A stretch of 10,949 nucleotides of DNA from Thermococcus sp. (GTDB lineage: Archaea > Methanobacteriota_B > Thermococci > Thermococcales > Thermococcaceae), in NCBI GenBank assembly GCA_015522395.1, contig WAMH01000215.1, positions 1 to 10,949 of the forward strand, given 5' to 3'. Both the position numbers and the translations under genes were made by a program. The notes beneath the pieces are model-generated. The model was not told where the DNA came from. It did no database searches and saw only the letters and a list, made by a program, of their open reading frames with translations. Shown piece after piece: positions 1-6,029 of this stretch (position 1 is the first letter of the stretch; every line of letters starts with the position of its first letter).

Positions 1-2
1 GG

Positions 3-338
3 ATAGCGATCAAGGCCTTTGAGGAAGGCTCCTCCCTGAGGGACAGGATGCTCGTCTCCACAGACCTCCTGAGCGAACCCGTTGAGAGGACCGCTCTGAA
101 GCTCTCGCTCCTCTCCAAATCGAGGATAGCGGAAATCAAGCGGCTCTCCTCCCTTCTGAAGGCTCTTGAGTTAAGTTTCTCCGGGCTTAAGGCCGAGGGC
201 TATTCCGAGGAGGCGCTGATGGCTTACCTTACTGCCAAGGAGGGGTTAAATCTGATCCCCATCGAGGAACTCGATGCAGGAGAAAGACCGAGGGCCGTCT
301 ACGTCTACGACGGCTGCTGGAAGCTCCTTCCCCTCTAG
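3..338 (+). CDS. Unrecognised helical protein, 5'-truncated, ends at an in-frame amber codon
   Basis: I do not recognise this gene. The reading frame is already open at the window edge with good codons (reads IAIKAFEEGSS before the first internal Met at 48), so the true start lies outside. The visible 111 residues are rich in Leu, Glu, Lys and Ser, look mostly alpha-helical, and end YVYDGCWKLLPL before TAG at 336-338. There is no signal peptide, membrane segment or catalytic motif in the visible part, so it is probably cytosolic. The TAG is suspicious: the same frame continues with equally typical codons to 530 (see next entry), so 336-338 may be a nonsense mutation or sequencing error rather than the natural end. 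Function unknown. Confidence 0.6.
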   Translation: MAIKAFEEGSSLRDRMLVSTDLLSEPVERTALKLSLLSKSRIAEIKRLSSLLKALELSFSGLKAEGYSEEALMAYLTAKEGLNLIPIEELDAGERPRAVYVYDGCWKLLPL

Positions 339-530
339 GAGCGGAGCATCAAAGGCGCCCTCCTGTCGGTGCTCCTCTACATCGAGAACCGCTCCTCCGG
401 TCCCAAAAGGGAGGAGGTAAGGAAGGCCTACGAGCACCTCAGGCGGATCCAGCTCGACCCCGAGGCGACTTTGAGAGTCCTTAAAAAGCTTGGGGAAGAG
501 GAGAACCTCAAAATTTCGGTGGAGCTTTAG
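339..530 (+). pseudogene. In-frame continuation after the amber codon; likely original C-terminus of the preceding gene
   Basis: Directly after the TAG at 336-338 the same frame stays open for 63 codons to TAG at 528-530, reading ERSIKGALLSVLLYIENRSS and ending NLKISVEL. Codons are GC-rich in third position, as in the neighbouring genes, and the predicted helical, charged character matches the upstream part. No ATG lies in this stretch. The only early alternative start is GTG at 369, and the AGGAG at 337-341 is about 27 nt from it, too far to serve. The simplest reading is one gene of which GAG or a similar codon became TAG. Less likely it is a separate 53-residue protein from GTG 369. Its last bases overlap the stop of the opposite-strand AIR synthase-like gene by 4 nt. 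Confidence 0.5.
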
Positions 531-1519
531 ACAACCTTCCACAGCTCGTCGCTCTCGGGCCTCTCGAGCGGCCTTTCGACCCCGTTCTCGACGATCACCC
601 TTCTCCCGGGGTCTTCAACGAACTCGCCTATTATGGATGCGTTTATTCCCCTCTCCGCGAGCGCCCTCAGGATTTCGTCCGCGTTCTCTGGGGGAGCGGC
701 TATGAGGAGCGCACCCGAGCTTATCAGCGCGAGCGGGCTGAGGTTGAAGAACTCGCATATCCTCAGTGTCTCCTCCCTTATCGGTATCCTCTCGCGGTGG
801 ACGACGAAGCCAAGCTTTGCAGCATCCGCCATCTCGTGGAGGCCGTTTGCTATACCTCCTTCCGTCGGGTCGTGCATCGCGTGGACGCCGGTTTCGTTGG
901 CAGTTAGAGCGTCCTCGACAACGCTTATCATCTCGATGAAGGACTTCGCTCTCCCCACGAACTCCCTTCCAAACCTCCTCTCGAGCTGCTCGCTCCTCTC
1001 GCTCGCTATTATCGAGGTTCCCTCCAGGCCGGCCCACTTGGTGAGAATTATCGCATCCCCCGGCTTTGCGCCGTTAGAGGTTACGAGCTTTCCCCTCTCC
1101 ACCTCGCCGAGCATCGTTCCGACCACTATGGGCCTTTTTAATCCTGGGGTAACCTCCGTGTGGCCGCCAACGATCGCTATTCCAAGCTTTGAAGCGCTGG
1201 CGTGGAGGTCGTCCATTATTCTCTCGAGCGTTCTCTCGTCCGAATTTTCAGGAAGGAGTATGCTCACGAGAAACCACTTTGGCCTTGCCCCAAAGGTTGC
1301 GACGTCGTTCGCGTTGACGTTGACCGTGTAAAAGCCTACCCTCTCCTCCGCCCCAGTTATGGGGTCGGTTGAGGCAACCAGAACTCTCTCGCCGAAGTCT
1401 ATGGCAGAAGCGTCTATTCCTAAGTCCGCTCCGACTAGGACCCTCTCGTCGGGGGCGCCGAGGTGGTGGAACACTATCTCCATGAGCTTTTCTGGGAGTA
1501 TTTTACCCGGTGCTAACAT
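527..1519 (-). CDS. AIR synthase-related protein (PurM/HypE-like fold)
   Basis: A 330-residue protein of the AIRS family (N-terminal AIRS domain about 25-140, C-terminal AIRS_C domain about 150-310), the fold shared by PurM, PurL, SelD, ThiL and HypE. Visible family signatures are GADLGID (30-36), STDPITGA (50-57), VNVNANDVATFGARP (66-80), GGHTEV (118-123) and HDPTEGG (216-222). The pattern is closest to HypE, but the protein ends ELWKVV and lacks the C-terminal PRIC-type cysteine tail on which HypE builds the thiocyanate, so it should not be called HypE. By family it is expected to be an ATP-dependent cytosolic enzyme; the substrate is unknown. Start ATG 1519 has GGTGGT four bases upstream. 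No hydrogenase-maturation or purine genes lie nearby. Confidence 0.88.
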   Translation of the reverse strand: MLAPGKILPEKLMEIVFHHLGAPDERVLVGADLGIDASAIDFGERVLVASTDPITGAEERVGFYTVNVNANDVATFGARPKWFLVSILLPENSDERTLERIMDDLHASASKLGIAIVGGHTEVTPGLKRPIVVGTMLGEVERGKLVTSNGAKPGDAIILTKWAGLEGTSIIASERSEQLERRFGREFVGRAKSFIEMISVVEDALTANETGVHAMHDPTEGGIANGLHEMADAAKLGFVVHRERIPIREETLRICEFFNLSPLALISSGALLIAAPPENADEILRALAERGINASIIGEFVEDPGRRVIVENGVERPLERPESDELWKVV

Positions 1520-1570
1520 GCCACCACCGGTCTTGAATCTCTTTGGCTCTTAAGAAGCTTTTCGATGGGG

Positions 1571-1612
1571 AAATAAAAGAGAAAAGTCGAAAATCAAAGC
1601 CGCTCACGGCTT
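1571..1612 (-). terminator. Hairpin plus T-rich tract ending the CWB2 gene
   Basis: On the minus strand AAGCCG and CGGCTT (1612-1607 and 1602-1597) pair around a TGAG loop that contains the stop codon of the CWB2 gene. They are followed by a T-rich run (TTTGATTTTCGACTTTTC, then TCTTTTATTT) down to about 1571. Archaeal termination relies mainly on such T tracts; the hairpin may be incidental. The same T-rich DNA could contribute a weak TATA-like element (TTTTATTT) for the AIR synthase-like gene starting at 1519. Confidence 0.5.
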
Positions 1613-2815
1613 CCAGTGTTTGCCGCCGTGTTTGCCGCCGAGGGGGAAGACGATGTGGTCGCGGAATTTGAGCTTCTCCGTTGCGTAGAGCTTCATCAGC
1701 TCGAACCTTATCTGCTTCATTAGACTCCTCGCGAGCCCGTAGTTTCCCTCCTTTATCGCTTCTTCAAGCTTTTCAACGAGGGGCTTGATCTGGGTAACGT
1801 TTATTCCTGCCTTCTGCATGATCATCAGCTGGGCCTCTATGCGCACCAGCCCCATTCTGAGGCCCATTCCAGGGTCCACGCGGAGCCTTGCCCGCCATCC
1901 TTCGGATGCGATCCTAACCGCGAAGTCGGCGTGCGCCTCCGCCGCTATGGCTAAGCCGTAGGCCTTGCCGTACTGCCCGTTGTTAAGGGCCTCCTCCGCG
2001 CGCTGGAGCAGTTTCTCGGACTCGTTCAGGGTTTTCTCAACCATTAGCTTCTCGCGAGGCTTGAGGGTTGCGTTGGCGAGGAGCTTCTCCGCATAGGCAA
2101 CACGTTCCTTTGCGGTGGCTATGGCATCGAGCGCCATCTCCCTAGTTACGTTCACGCTGACCTTCTCCACCCTCATTGGAGAACCCAACTGCAACCTCTC
2201 CAGCACCCTGATGGTGGCTCCCTTTGTCACTGGCGTGTAAACGACCGTTATGTTAATGGGCCTGATCCTGAGCCTGCCCATTATCCTGACCGGATCGGTG
2301 GTAGCGTTGGCGTATATTATAACGCCGTGGCACTTGATGGCCTTCATGAAGGCCTCCATTATCGCGGCGCTGTCGTTGCCCGGGGCGATGACCGCGCTCC
2401 CGTTGAACTTCAGGTGAAGCTTCACGGTGGCGTTACCTATGACCGCAACGTCGGTCCCGTAACGGTTCTTTCCCCACCAGCGTTCCACCGTTATGTTGAG
2501 CTCTTTCAAGTCCGAGACGTACTGCTCTGGCACCGCTGCCGGACCTCCTATTATTATAACCTGGTCCGGTGCGTAGGCCATGATCTCAGCGGTCACGTTT
2601 GGGGTGTAGACCCCCCACGGGGTCGTCACAACAAAGGCCCCCGTCAGGTTCGCTATATACTTTGCCAGGGCGCTGTCGGCTGCGTTGTCGCTGACGAGTA
2701 TAACCGTGACACTGCTACCCTGGCTTGCTGAAGCCGCTGAAACGCCGCTGAATGCCAGTCCCATGGTCATTAGCATCACTCCGAAGAGCAATGCTATACC
2801 CTTTTTCCACATCAT
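1604..2815 (-). CDS. Secreted cell-wall-binding-repeat (CWB2-like) surface protein with helical stalk and GGKH tail
   Basis: A 403-residue exported protein. Residues 1-27 form a Sec signal peptide (MMWKK, hydrophobic core, VSA). Residues 35-125 match the CWB2 pattern, with IIIGGPAAVP at 87-96 and RWWGKNRYGTD at 112-122; 130-210 looks like a second, degenerate copy. From about 224 to 385 come long amphipathic helices rich in Ala, Glu, Lys and Leu, perhaps a bundle or stalk. The C-terminus carries GGKHGGKHWKP, encoded by a perfect 12-bp tandem duplication. I count 12 N-X-S/T sequons, fitting archaeal surface glycosylation. CWB2 binds anionic wall polymers in Gram-positive bacteria; its ligand in an archaeon without peptidoglycan is unknown. 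No C-terminal anchor is seen. SD GAGGTGA lies six bases before ATG 2815; a second ATG follows immediately. Confidence 0.85.
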   Translation of the reverse strand: MMWKKGIALLFGVMLMTMGLAFSGVSAASASQGSSVTVILVSDNAADSALAKYIANLTGAFVVTTPWGVYTPNVTAEIMAYAPDQVIIIGGPAAVPEQYVSDLKELNITVERWWGKNRYGTDVAVIGNATVKLHLKFNGSAVIAPGNDSAAIMEAFMKAIKCHGVIIYANATTDPVRIMGRLRIRPINITVVYTPVTKGATIRVLERLQLGSPMRVEKVSVNVTREMALDAIATAKERVAYAEKLLANATLKPREKLMVEKTLNESEKLLQRAEEALNNGQYGKAYGLAIAAEAHADFAVRIASEGWRARLRVDPGMGLRMGLVRIEAQLMIMQKAGINVTQIKPLVEKLEEAIKEGNYGLARSLMKQIRFELMKLYATEKLKFRDHIVFPLGGKHGGKHWKP

Positions 2816-2868
2816 AGCTGTTCACCTCGGTCTTTTATCTCAAAAACCCTCTATTTAAGCTTTTTTCA
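2816..2868 (-). promoter_or_regulatory. Promoter and ribosome binding site of the CWB2 gene
   Basis: On the minus strand, AAAAAGC followed by TTAAATAG (about 2867-2852) reads as a BRE/TATA pair. A transcription start near 2830 would give a 5' leader of about 15 nt holding the GAGGTGA ribosome binding site just before ATG 2815. Confidence 0.6.
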
Positions 2869-3049
2869 CGAAATCGTGCGCTTAGATTTTCCTCCGTTAG
2901 CGAGGATTCATCCGAATCCTTCTTGATGGATGCCAACGTTAAAAAACGTTAGTTTACTTTTAGGCACGTTTACAGGAACCGTTCAGGTTCCGGTTTTCCT
3001 TACTGGGGATGGCAAAAGTAGAAGAGGAGCAAAACTATGCTCAAGCCGC
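2869..3049. other. Hairpin-rich intergenic stretch between ABCE1 and the CWB2 gene
   Basis: No open frame here looks coding. The stretch has four short perfect inverted repeats: GGATTC/GAATCC (2904-2909 and 2914-2919, 4-nt loop), AACGTT/AACGTT (2935-2940 and 2945-2950, AAAA between), GGAACC/GGTTCC (2975-2980 and 2986-2991, 5-nt loop) and GAGCA/TGCTC (3027-3031 and 3038-3042). The second gives a T6 run on the minus strand, fitting a terminator for ABCE1. The rest could be upstream control sites for the CWB2 promoter or a small RNA; I cannot tell which. Confidence 0.5.
3013..3042 (-). terminator. Possible first terminator of ABCE1
   Basis: Eight bases after the ABCE1 stop, the minus strand has a 5-bp stem GAGCA/TGCTC with loop TAGTTT. 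It is followed by the pyrimidine-rich CTCTTCTACTTTTGCC. The stem is short and the T run is only four, so this is weak; the T6 at 2941-2946 may be the effective end. Confidence 0.3.
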
Positions 3050-4822
3050 TCAGACATAGTAGTACTCACCCCTCTCCTTCTGCTCCCTGTCCTTCACCGA
3101 GCCTTCCTTGTTGGCCCTCGGCCTGCCGCTGTCCGGATCCCTGCGGAAGGTTATGCCAACGCTAGCAAGGAAACGGTTCATACCCTCGCGCATTCCCATC
3201 GGGGGCAAAGCCCTACCGTGCTTCCCGGGTTCGCCCTCGAAGACGATCAAGCGATCGCTGAGGTAGTCGACCATCATGACGTCGTGCTCGACTATCAATG
3301 CCGTCTTCTCGTTCTTGGCCATCAGCGAGCGGATCGCCTTTGACACCGCTAATCTCTGCTCCGAGTCGAGGTGCGCTGAAGGCTCGTCGAGCAGGTAGAG
3401 GTCAGCATCGCGTATCAGGCAGGCGGTTATCGCCACACGTTGAAGTTCTCCACCGCTCAGCTCCTCGACCTTCTTGTCGTACAGCTCTGGAATGCCAAGC
3501 GGGTTGAGGAGTTCGCTCTTGTAGAAGCTGCTCATCAGTTTGGAAGCATCGATCTTGCTCAGGAGTTCGTAAACGGTTCCCTCGTAGTCGGCTTTTATAT
3601 ACTGCGGCTTGTATGAGACGGTGAGCGACCAGTCAACCTCCCCCTCCGTCGGCTTCTCAACTCCCGCCAGCATTTTGACGAAGGTGGTCTTTCCTATACC
3701 GTTCGGGCCGACGATTCCAACGACCTCGCCGATGTAAAGCTCTCCCCCCTCCGCTTCAAGCCTGAAGGAGCCGTAGTCCTTCACGAGACGCGGATACTGA
3801 ACGAGTATCTCACCCTCCTGGCTCTTCCTCTCGCTCTTCTTCGTGAAGCTGACCTCATAGGGTCTGAAGCGGACGTTCTCATCCTTAAGGTAGCCGCGGA
3901 GGAACCCGTTTATCCCGTTCCTCGTCGATTTTGGCTTGGAGAATATACCATACGCTCCTGGCTTTCCGTAGACGACGTGAATGATGTCGCTGAGGTAGTC
4001 GAGAACTGCCAAATCGTGCTCGACCGTGAGGACGGCCTTTCCTGAATCCGCCAGCCCTCGGATTATCCTCGCGACTTCAAGGCGCTGCCTTATGTCGAGG
4101 TAGCTCGACGGCTCGTCGAAGAAGTAGAAGTGCGCGTCCCTGAGGAGGGCGGCCGCTATCGCAACGAGCTGGAGTTCACCGCCGGAGAGCTGTCTTATGT
4201 CCCTGTCGAGGATGTTCCCAAGCTCAAGCTCCTTTACAACCTCGTCGAACTTTCCTGCCTCGTCGGCCTTCTTGAGCAGGTCGCGGACCTTCCCCTTGAC
4301 CGCTTTGGGAATTAAATCAACGTACTGTGGCTTGACGACCGGCCTTATCTCTCCGTTTTTGAGCCTCTCAAAGTAGTTCTGAAGTTCGTTGCCGCGAAAG
4401 GCCCTTATCACGTTGTCCCAGGAATCGTTGTCGCCGCAGAGGTTCGGGAGGAGCTGACCCGAGAGTATTTTGACGGCCGTCGTCTTACCGGTTCCGTTCG
4501 GTCCGAGGATTCCGACGACCATGCCGTCCTTCACAACGGGAAGGCGGTAGAGGGCAAAGGCGTTTATTCCGTAGCGGTGGACGCAGTCCTCATCAAGCTG
4601 TTCCGGAAGGTTAACTATCGTTATCGCGCCGAAGGGACATTTATGCACGCAGATTCCACAGCCGGTACAGCTGGCCTCCTGGATGATCGGGCGGTAGTTC
4701 TCCTCGTCTATGATTATCGCCTCGCCGCCCATTCTGTTTACCGGGCAAACTCGCTCGCACAGGAAGTGCCCGCACTTGTCCGGGTTGCACTTGTCGTAAT
4801 CGATGACCGCTATCCTCGCCAT
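3050..4822 (-). CDS. ABCE1/Rli1 ribosome-recycling ATPase
   Basis: A 590-residue twin-ATPase with the full ABCE1 layout, usual length for archaea. Eight cysteines (12, 17, 22, 26, 52, 55, 58, 62) ligate two [4Fe-4S] clusters. The first ATPase has Walker A GPNGTGKTT (107-115), signature LSGGELQ (212-218) and Walker B FYFFDEP (about 233-238). The second has GPNGIGKTT (372-380), LSGGELQ (455-461) and LYLLDEP. The family splits post-termination ribosomes with aRF1/aPelota in the cytosol and is essential. Start ATG 4822 (MARIAVIDYDK) is chosen because GGTGGT sits four bases upstream; a GTG three codons earlier lies inside that site. Oddity: the residue after the first LSGGELQ is Leu (219), where homologues I recall have Arg, as the second signature here does (LSGGELQR). 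Confidence 0.97.
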   Translation of the reverse strand: MARIAVIDYDKCNPDKCGHFLCERVCPVNRMGGEAIIIDEENYRPIIQEASCTGCGICVHKCPFGAITIVNLPEQLDEDCVHRYGINAFALYRLPVVKDGMVVGILGPNGTGKTTAVKILSGQLLPNLCGDNDSWDNVIRAFRGNELQNYFERLKNGEIRPVVKPQYVDLIPKAVKGKVRDLLKKADEAGKFDEVVKELELGNILDRDIRQLSGGELQLVAIAAALLRDAHFYFFDEPSSYLDIRQRLEVARIIRGLADSGKAVLTVEHDLAVLDYLSDIIHVVYGKPGAYGIFSKPKSTRNGINGFLRGYLKDENVRFRPYEVSFTKKSERKSQEGEILVQYPRLVKDYGSFRLEAEGGELYIGEVVGIVGPNGIGKTTFVKMLAGVEKPTEGEVDWSLTVSYKPQYIKADYEGTVYELLSKIDASKLMSSFYKSELLNPLGIPELYDKKVEELSGGELQRVAITACLIRDADLYLLDEPSAHLDSEQRLAVSKAIRSLMAKNEKTALIVEHDVMMVDYLSDRLIVFEGEPGKHGRALPPMGMREGMNRFLASVGITFRRDPDSGRPRANKEGSVKDREQKERGEYYYV

Positions 4823-4865
4823 TCCCACCACCGGCCTAGGCTGAGGGGGAGGGTTTTAAAGGGTT
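4823..4865 (-). promoter_or_regulatory. Promoter and ribosome binding site of ABCE1
   Basis: The minus strand has a TATA-like CTTTAAAA at about 4860-4853, giving a predicted start near 4830 close to the GGTGGT site (4832-4827). The gap to the upstream YigZ gene is 87 nt, so ABCE1 may also be read through from it. Confidence 0.4.
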
Positions 4866-4876
4866 GCGGGGGTGAC

Positions 4877-4912
4877 CTGGACATTAAAGGCACCCATCTC
4901 TTCTGGACATTA
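4877..4912. repeat. Two direct copies of CTGGACATTA upstream of ABCE1
   Basis: Identical 10-mers at 4877-4886 and 4903-4912 are 26 bp apart start to start. They lie just upstream of the ABCE1 TATA box; the second covers the TAA stop of the YigZ gene. This could be a paired operator (TAATGTCCAG on the ABCE1 strand) or chance. Confidence 0.4.
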
Positions 4913-5518
4913 CCAAAACCTTACCCTCCCCCGCGTCTTCTCCGTCAGAAGCTCCATCAACTCCTCAGCTTCCCCCCTCCTCGTCTCGACCGTGAACTTC
5001 ACCCGTTGGTTGTATTCTTCACCAACCACCCTCCCACCGGCGTTCTCAACGACCCCCTTAACCGTGTGGAAGAGGCTGTATGGGAAGGTAACCTCAAACC
5101 GTTCCTTTTCATAAACCTCGGTAATCCCTGCGTTCCCGATGGCCAGGCTTGCCGCATCGCTGTACGCTTTAACAAGCCCACCATAGCCGAGCTTTATTCC
5201 CCCGAAGTAGCGAGTAACCACGACCACGACGTTGCTCAGGCCTTTGTTCTGGATGACCTTGAGAACGGGCTTTCCGGCGGAGCCCTTAGGCTCACCGTCG
5301 TCATCGTAGCGAACCGCGAAGTTCTTTCCGTCGTTGATAAGGTAAGCCGAAACGTTGTGGGTCGCGTCGTCGTGGTGGGCCTTTATCTGTGTTATGAAGG
5401 CCTTGGCATCTTCCTCGGTGTTCGCCGGTGAAGCATAGCCTATGAAGACCGACTTCTTGACCACGAGCCTGGCGCTTCCTGGTCCCTTCAACGTCAGGTA
5501 CCCCATCCCCCGCATCAT
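4910..5518 (-). CDS. YigZ/IMPACT family protein (UPF0029)
   Basis: A 202-residue protein of the YigZ/IMPACT family: IMPACT domain (about 15-125) followed by a small ferredoxin-like DUF1949-type domain (about 138-200), the usual bacterial/archaeal length. Diagnostic motifs are DDGEPKGSAGKPVL (73-86) and VTRYFGGIKLGYGGL (101-115). The eukaryotic relative IMPACT/Yih1 restrains the kinase Gcn2; the microbial biochemical role is not firmly settled, though a link to translation is often suggested. ATG 5518 overlaps the TGA of the HAD gene as ATGA, so the two are almost certainly cotranscribed and translationally coupled. The start is ambiguous among ATG 5518, 5515 and 5506 (MMRGM). It lies directly upstream of ABCE1 on the same strand, which may be functional or chance. 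Confidence 0.9.
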   Translation of the reverse strand: MMRGMGYLTLKGPGSARLVVKKSVFIGYASPANTEEDAKAFITQIKAHHDDATHNVSAYLINDGKNFAVRYDDDGEPKGSAGKPVLKVIQNKGLSNVVVVVTRYFGGIKLGYGGLVKAYSDAASLAIGNAGITEVYEKERFEVTFPYSLFHTVKGVVENAGGRVVGEEYNQRVKFTVETRRGEAEELMELLTEKTRGRVRFW

Positions 5519-5961
5519 CCCCTCAGCGTCGCTATGAGCTTCTTCTCGTCGAGGAGCATTGTTATCGCGTCCTTGACGTCCTTAACAACGATATCGCTCG
5601 CGAGGAGTGCATCGACGGTCGCCCCTTCAGGCCCGATCACACAGAAAGCCAGCTCCGCTCCCTCGAGCATCGCAACGTCGTTGTCGCCGTTCCCAACCGC
5701 CGCGTACGGCTTGTAGTCCTCCGCTATCTCGGCTTTTTGAATGCCACTGGAGACCCGTTCGATCCTTACGGGGAGTCCCTTAAACTCCTCCTCCAGAGTT
5801 CCGAAGGTGTCCGCGCTCAGAACAACGACCGTGTATCTGTCAGCGAGCCGTTCGAGCAGGTGCTTCACCTCCTCGCTAACCCTGCCGCTCTCTCCCAGAG
5901 TGCCGTTCAGGTCAAAGAGAACGGCCCTGAAATCAACGTTACCGTAGTTTGGTATCTCCAT
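5515..5961 (-). CDS. Small HAD-superfamily phosphatase, soluble P-type-ATPase-like
   Basis: A 148-residue protein that is a bare HAD core without a cap domain. Motif I is FDLNGTL with nucleophile Asp17; Asn19 replaces the usual second Asp. Motif II is Ser49 (VVVLSAD), motif III Lys76, and motif IV GNGDND (90-95). This pattern resembles the family annotated as soluble P-type ATPase-like phosphatases, in which the acid/base Asp is also absent. That could mean slow turnover of the aspartyl-phosphate. Substrate unknown. Start ATG 5961 has GGTGGT at 5973-5968, six bases upstream. The stop overlaps the YigZ start by four bases, making a two-gene operon. Confidence 0.85.
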   Translation of the reverse strand: MEIPNYGNVDFRAVLFDLNGTLGESGRVSEEVKHLLERLADRYTVVVLSADTFGTLEEEFKGLPVRIERVSSGIQKAEIAEDYKPYAAVGNGDNDVAMLEGAELAFCVIGPEGATVDALLASDIVVKDVKDAITMLLDEKKLIATLRG

Positions 5962-6029
5962 GTTCCCACCACCTTAGAGTGGGTGCAAGATTTTAAAAGG
6001 TTGTATCATATTTTCAACAGGTGGCCGCA
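5962..6029. promoter_or_regulatory. Divergent promoter region, HAD operon (-) and PAP2 gene (+)
   Basis: The core is a self-complementary TTTTAAAA at 5991-5998 that can act as TATA box in either direction, and CATATTTTC at 6008-6016, which on the minus strand reads GAAAATATG. For the plus strand TTTTAAAA predicts a start at about 6020, at the AGGTGG of the PAP2 gene. For the minus strand the 6008-6016 element fits better, because it would keep the GGTGGT site in the leader. Confidence 0.45.

Noticed and set aside
633..1331. 232-codon plus-strand frame opposite the AIR synthase-like gene
   Set aside because: Antisense shadow; the Ser/Leu-rich translation has no motif, whereas the minus strand carries all family signatures.
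4577..5431. Long plus-strand open frame (284 codons) opposite ABCE1 and YigZ
   Set aside because: It lies antisense to two well-identified genes and crosses the gap between them; the translation has no family features and is a by-product of GC-rich codons.
5506..5535. Possible box C/D sRNA (CTGA followed by GATGATG on the minus strand)
   Set aside because: The C box is imperfect and no matching upstream C and downstream D boxes with proper guide spacing were found; the bases are explained by the HAD/YigZ junction.
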